From Bacillota bacterium (GTDB taxonomy: Bacteria; Bacillota; Clostridia; Oscillospirales; Acutalibacteraceae): DNA of 13,436 nucleotides. The number at the start of each line of letters is the position of its first letter. Position 1 is the first letter of the stretch. Position numbers and translations under genes: made by a program. The stretch lies in the NCBI GenBank assembly GCA_023460155.1, contig JAEWRF010000195.1, positions 1 to 13,436 of the forward strand, given 5' to 3'. The notes below the pieces were generated by a model that worked only from the letters and a program-made list of their open reading frames with translations, was not told where the DNA came from and did no database searches. Of the stretch, positions 6,744 through 13,436 are shown piece after piece.

Positions 6744-7589
6744 ATGGACACACAGGAAAAGAAGTCGTTGAAGATCGACGCCTGCAAAATCCGCATGGGT
6801 ACGGTCGAAGGAGTTTTCAACGCCAAATCCGGACATCCGGGCGGGTCTCTTTCCGCATCGGATCTTTACGCGTATCTGTATTTCAAAGAATTACATGTAG
6901 ACCCCAAAAACCCGAAAGACGCAAACCGGGACCGCTTTGTCCTTTCAAAGGGACATGCCTGCCCCGGCCTTTACGCTACTCTGGCGGTAAAGGGATATTT
7001 CCCCTCTGAGGAACTGAAAAAGCTCCGCCATATCGGCGCGATGCTGCAGGGTCACCCGGATATGAAGGGTACGCCCGGCGTCGACATGAGCACTGGTTCG
7101 CTCGGACAGGGTGTTTCCGCGGCATGCGGCATGGCTCTCGCCGGTAAGATGGACAAAAAGGATTACCGCGTTTACGCGATGCTCGGCGACGGCGAAATTG
7201 AAGAGGGTGAAGTCTGGGAGGCGGCGATGTTTGCCGGCCACCATAAGCTGGACAACCTTTGCCTGATTGTGGACAACAACGGCCTTCAGATCGACGGCCC
7301 GGTCGCAGAAGTCGGGGGCCCCGCGCCGATTGACGAGAAATTCGCTGCATTCGGCTTCGATGTGCAGAAGATCGACGGCCATGATTTTGACGCGATTGAT
7401 GCCGCTTTTGCGCATGCAAAGACGGTCAAGGGAAAGCCGAGCGTAATTATTGCCAAAACGGTCAAGGGCAAAGGCGTTTCCTACATGGAAAATCAGGTCG
7501 GCTGGCACGGAAAGGCTCCGAACGCGGAGCAGTACGAGACGGCGATGCAGGAACTGCAGAAAACCCTTACCGGACTGGAGGCGGAGTAA
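6744..7589 (+). CDS. Transketolase, N-terminal (thiamine diphosphate-binding) subunit
   Basis: At 281 aa this is half of a normal transketolase. It carries the pyrophosphate-binding module: SGHPGGS at 29-35 with His31, SKGHACPGLYATL at 68-80 with His71, and the ThDP/Mg motif from GDGEIEEGEVWEA at 148 to DNN at 177-179. HGK at 255-257 is also conserved. With the next gene it forms a two-subunit transketolase that moves two-carbon units between sugar phosphates in the non-oxidative pentose phosphate pathway. Start 6744 follows GGGAGG with 6 nt spacing. The in-frame ATG at 6714 would put that ribosome site inside the coding region. The split arrangement is common in Clostridia and archaea, so it is not a broken gene. 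A DXP synthase-like relative is possible but less likely. Confidence 0.94.
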   Translation: MDTQEKKSLKIDACKIRMGTVEGVFNAKSGHPGGSLSASDLYAYLYFKELHVDPKNPKDANRDRFVLSKGHACPGLYATLAVKGYFPSEELKKLRHIGAMLQGHPDMKGTPGVDMSTGSLGQGVSAACGMALAGKMDKKDYRVYAMLGDGEIEEGEVWEAAMFAGHHKLDNLCLIVDNNGLQIDGPVAEVGGPAPIDEKFAAFGFDVQKIDGHDFDAIDAAFAHAKTVKGKPSVIIAKTVKGKGVSYMENQVGWHGKAPNAEQYETAMQELQKTLTGLEAE

Positions 7590-7590
7590 T

Positions 7591-8535
7591 ATGGCGGAAA
7601 TGATTAAGAAGGCAACCCGGGAAAGCTACGGCTTGGCGCTTACCGAACTCGCCGAGGAATTCCCTGAAATCGTAGTTCTGGACGCGGACCTTGCGGAAGC
7701 CACAAAAACCGCATTTTTTAAAGAAAAATATCCCAGCCGCTTCGTCGACTGCGGCATTGCGGAATGCAACATGATCGGCGTTGCCGCCGGTCTTGCAACC
7801 TGCGGAAAAATTCCGTTCGCAAACTCGTTTGCCATGTTTTCCGCCGGCCGTGCGTTTGAGCAGGTGCGCAATTCCGTCTGCTACCCGAAGCTCAACGTGA
7901 AAGTCGTCGGCTCGCACGCGGGTATCTCCGTCGGCGAGGACGGCGCAACCCATCAGTGTCTGGAGGATCTTGCCCTGATGCGCACGCTCCCCGGCATGGT
8001 TGTTCTGAATCCCGCGGATCACTATGAAATGAAGGCAGCCGTCCGTGCAGCCGTCGAGCACAAGGGCCCGGTTTATATCCGGCTCGGGCGTCTCGCAGTC
8101 GAAAGCTTCAACAACTCCGATGACTATAAGTTCGAAATCGGGAAGGGGATCACCCTCCGCGAAGGGAAGGACATCACCGTCATCGCAACCGGCCTGATGG
8201 TTTCCCGTGCGTTGGAAGCTGTAAAGGCTCTGGAAAAAGACGGGATTGACGTACGTCTGATCAACCTGCACACCTTAAAGCCGATCGACAGTGAAATTAT
8301 CGTCAAGGCGGCGAAAGAAACGGGAAAAATCGTCACCGTGGAAGAGCACAACGTAATCGGCGGACTCGGTGATGCGGTCAGCTCGGTTCTCTGCGCGGAG
8401 TATCCGGCTCCGGTTGTAAAGGTCGGAGTAAACGACGAATTCGGCCATTCCGGCCCTGCGGAGGCTCTGCTGGAGCAGTACGGTCTCTGCGCGTCCCACA
8501 TCGCTGAAACGGTTAAAAAAGCCCTGAAGAAATAA
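7591..8535 (+). CDS. Transketolase, C-terminal subunit
   Basis: The product is 314 aa and holds the pyrimidine-binding and C-terminal domains. The catalytic glutamate that activates thiamine diphosphate is Glu58 in DCGIAECNMIGVAAGLA. GEDGATHQCLEDLALMR (115-131) is the expected active-site loop. The C-terminal domain covers about 185-314, with GLGDAVSSVLCAEYP at 258-272 and EFGHSGPAEALLEQYG at 283-298. The ATG at 7591 lies one base after the stop of the N-terminal subunit, and GGAGGCGG (7577-7584) sits inside the end of that gene. The two are therefore translationally coupled, as suits equal amounts of two subunits. A strong bidirectional terminator follows. Confidence 0.94.
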   Translation: MAEMIKKATRESYGLALTELAEEFPEIVVLDADLAEATKTAFFKEKYPSRFVDCGIAECNMIGVAAGLATCGKIPFANSFAMFSAGRAFEQVRNSVCYPKLNVKVVGSHAGISVGEDGATHQCLEDLALMRTLPGMVVLNPADHYEMKAAVRAAVEHKGPVYIRLGRLAVESFNNSDDYKFEIGKGITLREGKDITVIATGLMVSRALEAVKALEKDGIDVRLINLHTLKPIDSEIIVKAAKETGKIVTVEEHNVIGGLGDAVSSVLCAEYPAPVVKVGVNDEFGHSGPAEALLEQYGLCASHIAETVKKALKK

Positions 8536-8550
8536 ACGGAACAATAAAAC

Positions 8551-8581
8551 AGGCCGCGGGAGAAATACTCCCGCGGCCTTT
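8551..8581. terminator. Bidirectional terminator between transketolase operon and mntP
   Basis: A perfect 12-bp stem (8551-8562 with 8568-8579) has a 5-nt loop AAATA. A short T-run follows on the plus strand. The A-rich run before it (8541-8550) supplies a better U-rich tail for the minus-strand mntP transcript. It lies between convergent genes ending at 8535 and 8594. Confidence 0.9.
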
Positions 8582-8593
8582 GCATATGTAAAA

Positions 8594-9178
8594 TTAAAGA
8601 AACATGTGGTCGACGAAAATCTTGCATCCGATGGCGATCAGCACAATGCCGCCGAAGATTTCCGCCTTGCAGGAGAGCAGAGGGCCGAATTTTTTGCCGA
8701 TCCATACGCCGGCAAGACAGATCAGGAAAGTAATCCCTCCGATGACGGCGACGGAGCCGATCATCAGCGGCAGGGTGGAAGCGCCGACCGCGTTCGGCAG
8801 AATCAGACCGGTGGCCAGCGCGTCGATGCTGGTAGCCACCCCGAGGGTCAGCAGGTTTTTCAGCGGAATATCATCCTGCCGGGCATCCGTTTTTCCGCAC
8901 CGGCGTTTTTTGCGGGATTCCAGAATCATATTGATGCCGAGGTAACCGAGCAGAATCAATGCGACCCAGTGGTCGACCGCATTGATGATGGATTCGCCCG
9001 CTTTTCCGATCATCCAGCCCAGCATGGGCATAACCGCCTGAAAAATTCCGAAGGTGAACGCCAGCTTCGCGGCAAAAAAAGCGTTTACCCGCCGGGTGAC
9101 GGCCCCGCTTGTGATGCAGACGGCGAAAGCGTCCATAGCAAGCCCTACCGCGATTCCGCACAGGGAAAAATAATCCAT
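8594..9178 (-). CDS. mntP: Manganese efflux pump MntP
   Basis: The product is 194 aa with six predicted membrane segments and a basic cytoplasmic loop at about 88-105. It matches the MntP (YebN) family of Mn(II) exporters, which are about 190 aa. The conserved repeat motifs are both present: VGLAMDAFAV (11-20, Asp16) and VATSIDALATG (114-124, Asp119). FGIFQAVMPMLGW (43-55) and AEIFGGIVLIAIG (172-184) are also family-typical. The ribosome site GGAGGG is 6 nt before the ATG at 9178, and a good promoter lies at 9240-9212. Its short leader of about 27 nt has no room for a yybP-ykoY manganese riboswitch, which controls many mntP genes. Control would have to be at the promoter. The gene is divergent from hisH. 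Confidence 0.93.
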   Translation of the reverse strand: MDYFSLCGIAVGLAMDAFAVCITSGAVTRRVNAFFAAKLAFTFGIFQAVMPMLGWMIGKAGESIINAVDHWVALILLGYLGINMILESRKKRRCGKTDARQDDIPLKNLLTLGVATSIDALATGLILPNAVGASTLPLMIGSVAVIGGITFLICLAGVWIGKKFGPLLSCKAEIFGGIVLIAIGCKIFVDHMFL

Positions 9179-9211
9179 AGCATACCCTCCGAAAAAAGTG
9201 CATTACCATGT

Positions 9212-9240
9212 ATAATACCCGGATGCCCCGATTTTGTCAA
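9212..9240 (-). promoter_or_regulatory. Promoter of mntP
   Basis: Read on the minus strand, a perfect TTGACA (9240-9235) is followed by 17 bp and TATTAT (9217-9212). Transcription would begin near 9205. Confidence 0.8.
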
Positions 9241-9244
9241 TTCC

Positions 9245-9264
9245 AGGCAAAAAACTTTTTGCCT
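9245..9264. repeat. 20-bp inverted repeat between divergent promoters (candidate operator)
   Basis: AGGCAAAAA (9245-9253) and TTTTTGCCT (9256-9264) form a 9-bp inverted repeat around a 2-bp centre. It begins 5 bp upstream of the mntP -35 and ends 12 bp before the hisH -35. The small centre makes it a better protein-binding dyad than an RNA hairpin. The binding protein is unknown, and an MntR/DtxR-type regulator is one guess because of mntP. Confidence 0.5.
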
Positions 9265-9276
9265 CTTTGTTGGCAG

Positions 9277-9305
9277 TTGCTTTTTGAACGTTTTCATGAT
9301 ATAAT
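9277..9305 (+). promoter_or_regulatory. Promoter of hisHF
   Basis: TTGCTT at 9277-9282, a 17-bp spacer and TATAAT at 9300-9305, with an extended -10 TG at 9297-9298. The leader is about 34 nt, too short for a histidine T-box. Confidence 0.75.
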
Positions 9306-9345
9306 GAATTACCAAATTACCATACGAAAGTGAAAGGGAAATGCC

Positions 9346-9957
9346 ATGATTGCTTTAATTGATTATGGAGCCGGCAATCTGCTGAGCGTGGGGAAAGCGT
9401 TTCGGCATATCGGCTGTGAGATTTCCGTCACCTCCGACCCGGAGGAGCTGAAAGCAGCCTCCGCCGCGGTGCTGCCCGGCGTCGGGGCATTCGGGGATGC
9501 GATGGGGTGCCTTCAGCGTTCGGGGCTGACGCAGCCCGTGCTTGACTTTATCGCCTCCGGCAAACCGTTTCTGGGAATCTGCCTCGGCATGCAGCTCCTG
9601 TTCGAGGGCAGCGAGGAGTCGCCCGAAGTTCCGGGTCTCGGTGTGCTCCGGGGCAAGATCCTTCGTATCCCGGATGCGCCGGGCCTGAAAATTCCCCATA
9701 TCGGCTGGAACAGTCTGGACCTTCGTGCAAAGGACGGCCTCTATGAGGGACTGGAGCCGAACCCTTACGTCTATTTTGTCCACTCGTATTATCTGAAGGC
9801 GGAGGATCGCGGGATCGTTTCGGCTACGGCCGAATACGGCGTGAGGATCGACGCATCGGTGCGGTATGAAAATCTGATGGCGACGCAGTTCCATCCGGAG
9901 AAAAGCGGACGCACCGGCATTGCCATGCTGCGGAATTTCGCTTCCTTGATTCACTGA
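9346..9957 (+). CDS. hisH: Imidazole glycerol phosphate synthase, glutaminase subunit
   Basis: This 203-aa class I glutamine amidotransferase supplies ammonia from glutamine to HisF in histidine biosynthesis. The catalytic triad is complete: Cys79 in GICLGMQ, and His183 and Glu185 in QFHPEKS. PGVGAFG (44-50) and PHIGWN (117-122) are HisH signatures. Length is normal for the family. The ribosome site is weak (AAAGGGA before ATG 9346). An ATG five bases upstream at 9341 is out of frame. The gene opens a two-gene operon with hisF. No other histidine gene is in the window. Confidence 0.96.
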   Translation: MIALIDYGAGNLLSVGKAFRHIGCEISVTSDPEELKAASAAVLPGVGAFGDAMGCLQRSGLTQPVLDFIASGKPFLGICLGMQLLFEGSEESPEVPGLGVLRGKILRIPDAPGLKIPHIGWNSLDLRAKDGLYEGLEPNPYVYFVHSYYLKAEDRGIVSATAEYGVRIDASVRYENLMATQFHPEKSGRTGIAMLRNFASLIH

Positions 9958-9972
9958 ACGGAGGGTGCCGAT

Positions 9973-10731
9973 ATGTATGCGAAAAGAATTATACCGTGCC
10001 TTGATGTAAATAACGGCCGGGTGGTCAAGGGCACTTCCTTCATCCATCTTCGGGATGCGGGCGACCCGGTCGAAACCGCGGCCGAATATGACCGGCAGGG
10101 TGCCGACGAGCTGGTCTTTCTGGATATTACCGCCTCGTCGCAGGCGCGCAGCATTATCATCGACATGGTGCAGAAGGTCGCGGAGCAGATTTTTATTCCG
10201 TTCACCGTCGGGGGCGGGATCCGTACGGTGGAGGATTTTACGGCTTTGCTGCGGGCCGGAGCGGACAAGGTTTCCGTGAATTCCGCCGCAATTCTGCGCC
10301 CGGAGCTGATTTCGGAGGCGGCGGAAAAATTCGGCAGTCAGTGTGTGGTCTGCGCGATCGACGCGAAACGGCGGAATGAGGGCGGTTGGACGGTTTATCG
10401 CAACGGCGGCAGAATTGACACCGGCCTTGACGCCGTGGAATGGGCGCAAAAGGCGGCGGCCCTTGGTGCCGGTGAGATCCTGCTCACCAGCATGGACTGC
10501 GACGGCGTGAAAAACGGCTATGACCTGGAGCTGACGGCAGCCGTTTCGGGGCGTGTGTCCATCCCGGTGATCGCTTCCGGCGGGGCGGGAAAGCTGGAAC
10601 ATTTCTACGATGCTTTCACCGAAGGAAAGGCGGACGCCGTTTTGGCCGCATCCCTGTTCCATTTTGGGGAAATTACGATTCCGGAGCTGAAGGAGTATCT
10701 TTCCGGAAAAGGAATTCCGGTTCGAATCTGA
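9973..10731 (+). CDS. hisF: Imidazole glycerol phosphate synthase, cyclase subunit
   Basis: This 252-aa (beta/alpha)8-barrel enzyme closes the imidazole ring of PRFAR with ammonia from HisH, giving imidazole glycerol phosphate and AICAR, which feeds purine synthesis. The catalytic aspartates are Asp11 (IIPCLDV) and Asp130 (CAIDAKR). The phosphate-binding loops GGGIRT (80-85) and ASGGAGK (201-207) are intact. It starts 15 nt after the hisH stop with GGAGGG as ribosome site, as expected for two subunits of one complex. The C-terminus is normal and a terminator follows directly, so the operon holds only hisH and hisF. Confidence 0.97.
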   Translation: MYAKRIIPCLDVNNGRVVKGTSFIHLRDAGDPVETAAEYDRQGADELVFLDITASSQARSIIIDMVQKVAEQIFIPFTVGGGIRTVEDFTALLRAGADKVSVNSAAILRPELISEAAEKFGSQCVVCAIDAKRRNEGGWTVYRNGGRIDTGLDAVEWAQKAAALGAGEILLTSMDCDGVKNGYDLELTAAVSGRVSIPVIASGGAGKLEHFYDAFTEGKADAVLAASLFHFGEITIPELKEYLSGKGIPVRI

Positions 10732-10747
10732 AAAATGTCCGCATTTT

Positions 10748-10780
10748 ACGGGAGCCGCGTGGGTCGGCTTCCGTTTTTTT
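10748..10780 (+). terminator. Rho-independent terminator after hisF
   Basis: ACGGGAGCCG (10748-10757) pairs with CGGCTTCCGT (10765-10774) through ten pairs including one G-U. The loop is 7 nt, and seven T run through 10774-10780. Confidence 0.9.
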
Positions 10781-10824
10781 ATGGATAGAAACTCCCTGTC
10801 CGGCATAAGAATTAGTATGAAATT

Positions 10825-10830
10825 GGAGGT
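10825..10830 (+). promoter_or_regulatory. Ribosome binding site fixing the carboxypeptidase start
   Basis: GGAGGT lies 7 nt before ATG 10838. The in-frame ATG at 10781 directly follows the hisF terminator T-run, has no ribosome site, and would put 19 extra residues ahead of the signal peptide. Confidence 0.85.
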
Positions 10831-10837
10831 GCTGGAT

Positions 10838-11986
10838 ATGAAGTTAAAAAAAATGTCGGTCTGTCTGCTTGCGGCGCTGATTCCGGCCCTGATGTGGCCA
10901 TCCAAAGCGGCGGCACTGACAAATGAAGAAATAAAGGCGCCGTCTGCCGTCCTTATGGAGGCTCAGACGGGGAAGGTCCTGTTCGAAAAGAATCCTCATG
11001 AAAAGCGTCCCTGCGCCTCCATAACGAAGGTAATGACCCTTCTGCTGGTAATGGAAGCGCTCGACGCGGGGAAGATCGGCCTTTCGGACATTGTGACGGC
11101 CAGTGACCACGCCGCTTCCATGGGCGGCTCGGACATCTGGCTCAAGCCGGGGGAATCCATGACTGTGGACAATATGCTCAAGGCGACGGTCATCATGAGC
11201 GCAAACGACGCTGCGGTCGCGCTGGCGGAATACGTGGCCGGCAGCGAGGATGAATTCGTTGCGCAGATGAATCAGCGGGCCGCGCAGCTCGGAATGAAGG
11301 ACACAACCTTTAAAAACTGCAACGGTCTGGATGAAGACGGCCATATTACCTCCGCCTACGATGTCGCCCTGATGTCGCGCGAGCTGATCAAGCACAAAAA
11401 GATTTTTGACTACACCAAGGTCTGGATGGATTCCGTCCGGGACGGCAAAACGCAGCTTGTAAACACCAATAAACTCCTGAAAAGCTACCGCGGAATCACC
11501 GGGCTTAAGACCGGTACAACCGGCAAAGCCGGAAGCTGTATCTCGGCTACGGCCGAGCGAGACGGCGTCAGCCTGATTGCCGTCGTTCTGGGAAGCTCCA
11601 ACACAAAAGACCGCTTCAGTTCCGCCGGAACTCTCCTGGATTACGGTTTTGCCAACTGGTCTGTCACGACCCCGCAGATTCCTAAGGAAGCCGGACAGCC
11701 GGTCAATGTTGCGAACGGAATGCAGCCAACCGTGGAAACCACCATCGATTCCGGGGAGAATATTCTGGTTCCGAAGGGCAAGGCGGGAAGCCTTCAGTAT
11801 GAGGTGTCCGTCGATCCTGAAATCACCGCGCCGGTGCAGAAGGGCCAGATTCTGGGGAAAGTCACCTGCAAAATGGGCGGAGAGGTTATGAAGGAATTCA
11901 GCATCCGCGCAAAAAACAGCGTAGAGCAGATTACTTTCCCATCCGTCTTCAAATTGCTGCTCAAAGAGCTTTTTTTGGTGGCATAA
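10838..11986 (+). CDS. Secreted D-alanyl-D-alanine carboxypeptidase (DacF/PBP5 family)
   Basis: This 382-aa penicillin-binding protein of the S11 peptidase family trims the terminal D-Ala from peptidoglycan pentapeptides outside the membrane. An N-terminal signal peptide covers about 1-26 (basic MKLKK, hydrophobic core, SKAAA cleavage region). All three active-site motifs are present: SITK with Ser61 and Lys64, SAN at 121-123, and KTGTTG at 224-229. The second domain spans about 275-360 and ends in a hydrophobic, partly amphipathic tail (FPSVFKLLLKELF) typical of the membrane anchor. The start at 10838 follows GGAGGT. No convincing promoter was found in the 57 bp after the hisF terminator. 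No clear terminator was found before pgi. DacF and DacA are the closest names; I cannot separate them by sequence alone. Confidence 0.93.
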   Translation: MKLKKMSVCLLAALIPALMWPSKAAALTNEEIKAPSAVLMEAQTGKVLFEKNPHEKRPCASITKVMTLLLVMEALDAGKIGLSDIVTASDHAASMGGSDIWLKPGESMTVDNMLKATVIMSANDAAVALAEYVAGSEDEFVAQMNQRAAQLGMKDTTFKNCNGLDEDGHITSAYDVALMSRELIKHKKIFDYTKVWMDSVRDGKTQLVNTNKLLKSYRGITGLKTGTTGKAGSCISATAERDGVSLIAVVLGSSNTKDRFSSAGTLLDYGFANWSVTTPQIPKEAGQPVNVANGMQPTVETTIDSGENILVPKGKAGSLQYEVSVDPEITAPVQKGQILGKVTCKMGGEVMKEFSIRAKNSVEQITFPSVFKLLLKELFLVA

Positions 11987-12051
11987 GCCGGATTTCCATG
12001 CCGTTTCGCACCCTTCTGACTCTTAATTTTTTATAAATCGAAGCTTCCTCC

Positions 12052-12080
12052 TTGCAAACATTGCCCGCCTATTGTAAAAT
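12052..12080 (+). promoter_or_regulatory. Promoter of pgi
   Basis: TTGCAA at 12052-12057, a 17-bp spacer and TAAAAT at 12075-12080. Transcription would start near 12087, about 31 nt before the ATG. The -10 box lies inside an inverted repeat (12067-12084). Confidence 0.7.
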
Positions 12081-12084
12081 AGGC
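12067..12084. repeat. 18-bp dyad over the pgi -10 box (candidate operator)
   Basis: GCCTATT (12067-12073) and AATAGGC (12078-12084) are perfect inverted copies around GTAA. A repressor bound here would cover the -10 box. It could also be chance or a weak hairpin at the very start of the transcribed region. Confidence 0.45.
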
Positions 12085-12117
12085 ATAGAAGCCATAGCAA
12101 AATTAGGAGGAAACGAA

Positions 12118-13436
12118 ATGTCTATTGAACTTGATGCGCAGCATCTTTCGGGTTTTATTGAGGCGGAGGAGCTTGAAGCGATCGCTCCCCAGGTAAAGCT
12201 TGCCCACGATACGCTGAACGGCGGCACGGGGCTGGGGAATGATTTTCTGGGCTGGCTCGATCTGCCCGTCAATTATGATAAGGAAGAGTTTGCCCGCATC
12301 AAAGCGGCCGCGGAGAAAATCAAATCCGATACGGATATTTTCATCGTCATCGGAATCGGCGGATCCTATCTGGGCGCACGGGCGGCGATTGAATTTTTGA
12401 AATCCCCGAACTACAATGCCCTTCGCAAGGGAACCCCGGCGGTTTATTTCGCTGGCAATACCATCAGTTCCTCCGCGCTGAGCGAGCTTCTTGAAATCTG
12501 TGAGGGAAAGGATGTTTCCGTTAACATCATCTCAAAATCCGGCACCACCACCGAGCCGGCAGTCGCGTTCCGGGTGTTCCGCAGCCTGCTTGAAAAAAAG
12601 TACGGCAGGGAAGGCGCCGCAAAGCGGATATACTGCACGACCGATAAGGCTCGCGGTACGCTGAAGCAGCTTGCTACAAAGGAAGGCTACGAAAGCTTTG
12701 TGGTTCCCGATGACGTCGGCGGGCGCTATTCTGTTCTCACTGCTGTCGGTCTGCTGCCCATCGCCGTTGCCGGCGCCGATATCGACGCTTTGATGGCCGG
12801 TGCTGCTGAGGCGCGCGAAGCGTTTCAGAATCCGGATCTTTCCTCAAACGACTGCTACAAATACGCGGCACTCCGCAATATCCTGTACCGCAAAGGCAAG
12901 GAGATTGAGCTTCTCGTCAGCTACGAGCCCTGCTTCCAGATGATGTGCGAGTGGTGGAAGCAGCTGTACGGCGAAAGCGAAGGCAAAAACAACAAGGGCC
13001 TGTTCCCGGCTTCCGTCATTTTCTCAACGGACCTGCATTCCATGGGGCAGTATATCCAGCAGGGCCGCCGTTCGCTGCTTGAAACCGTCGTGCTCTTCCG
13101 GAATGTCAAGAAGGATCTGACGCTGGAGGCGGACGCCGAAAATGCGGACGGACTTAATTTCCTCGCAGGGAAGAATCTATCTTACGTCAATGAGAAGGCC
13201 TTCGAGGGAACGGTGCTGGCCCATACGGACGGCGGCGTGCCGAACATTGTGCTGCGTGCCGACGATTTCTCGGAAAAAACGCTGGGCGGTCTGATTTTCT
13301 TCTTTGAAAAGGCCTGCGCAATTTCCGGTTATCTGCTTGGAATCAATCCGTTTAATCAGCCCGGTGTGGAAAGCTACAAGAAAAACATGTTTGCACTTCT
13401 CGGCAAACCGGGTTACGAGGGCGCGAAGGCCGCTTT
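12118..13436 (+). CDS. pgi: Glucose-6-phosphate isomerase (3' end beyond window)
   Basis: 439 codons are visible, and the gene is still open at the right edge. Bacillus-type relatives are about 450 aa, so only some ten residues should be missing. It interconverts glucose-6-phosphate and fructose-6-phosphate in glycolysis. Signatures seen are IGIGGSYLGARAAIEFL (78-94), ISKSGTTTEPA (138-148), the DDVGGRYSVLTAVGL signature (198-212), and WWKQLYGESEGKNNKG (279-294) with the conserved glutamates 286 and 288. STDLHSMGQ holds His307 (303-311), and the C-terminal signature GYLLGINPFNQPGVESYKK (404-422) ends in the catalytic-site lysine region. The ribosome site TAGGAGG ends 7 nt before ATG 12118. The gene has its own promoter. 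Confidence 0.96.
   Translation, partial: MSIELDAQHLSGFIEAEELEAIAPQVKLAHDTLNGGTGLGNDFLGWLDLPVNYDKEEFARIKAAAEKIKSDTDIFIVIGIGGSYLGARAAIEFLKSPNYNALRKGTPAVYFAGNTISSSALSELLEICEGKDVSVNIISKSGTTTEPAVAFRVFRSLLEKKYGREGAAKRIYCTTDKARGTLKQLATKEGYESFVVPDDVGGRYSVLTAVGLLPIAVAGADIDALMAGAAEAREAFQNPDLSSNDCYKYAALRNILYRKGKEIELLVSYEPCFQMMCEWWKQLYGESEGKNNKGLFPASVIFSTDLHSMGQYIQQGRRSLLETVVLFRNVKKDLTLEADAENADGLNFLAGKNLSYVNEKAFEGTVLAHTDGGVPNIVLRADDFSEKTLGGLIFFFEKACAISGYLLGINPFNQPGVESYKKNMFALLGKPGYEGAKAA

Noticed and set aside
9179..9345. Manganese (yybP-ykoY) riboswitch or histidine T-box in the mntP-hisH gap
   Set aside because: Predicted leaders are only about 27 and 34 nt, and the conserved motifs of either RNA are not seen.
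9355..10905. 516-codon minus-strand frame across hisH, hisF and the hisF terminator
   Set aside because: Overlaps two certain genes and a terminator, with no recognisable domain.
11987..12051. Possible terminator between the carboxypeptidase gene and pgi
   Set aside because: A T-run occurs at 12027-12032, but no adequate GC stem precedes it.

Overview
This is an ordinary stretch of core-genome DNA of fairly high GC. It comes from a bacterium that looks like an anaerobic, low-redox Firmicute, probably class Clostridia and perhaps the Oscillospirales/Ruminococcaceae side. That placement is an inference from four things: a flavin reductase-rubredoxin fusion (Hrb type), a transketolase split into two genes, a MotB-like gene, and Gram-positive style signals (strong AGGAGG ribosome sites, TTGNNN-17-TATAAT promoters, hairpin-plus-T-run terminators). 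No mobile element, CRISPR array, phage gene, tRNA or rRNA was seen, and base composition looks even throughout.

Layout, left to right. A MotB/OmpA-like protein (100-1053) faces endonuclease III nth (1127-1789, minus) across a perfect bidirectional terminator. Then come glyA and rarA as a two-gene operon (1961-4509). A flavin reductase/rubredoxin fusion follows under its own promoter (4574-5230). After a terminator-like hairpin comes uracil permease uraA (5318-6613). The two transketolase subunits (6744-7589 and 7591-8535) sit behind a strong promoter with a small leader hairpin. A second bidirectional terminator separates them from the manganese exporter mntP (8594-9178, minus). mntP is transcribed divergently from hisH-hisF (9346-10731), and a 20-bp inverted repeat lies between the two promoters. 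After another terminator come a secreted D,D-carboxypeptidase of the DacF/PBP5 type (10838-11986) and glucose-6-phosphate isomerase pgi, which runs off the right edge (12118-13436).

How they work together. Pgi and the split transketolase belong to central sugar metabolism (glycolysis and the non-oxidative pentose phosphate branch). GlyA supplies glycine and one-carbon units. UraA salvages uracil. HisHF makes imidazole glycerol phosphate and AICAR, linking histidine to purine synthesis. Nth and RarA act in DNA repair and fork maintenance. Hrb and MntP fit redox and metal homeostasis in an anaerobe. The carboxypeptidase trims peptidoglycan, and the MotB-like protein anchors to it.

I see no clear novel multi-gene system. 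The points most worth a second look are regulatory: five promoters sharing a TTGC -35 start with an exact 17-bp spacer, the inverted repeat between mntP and hisH, a dyad covering the pgi -10 box, and the hairpin just upstream of uraA.
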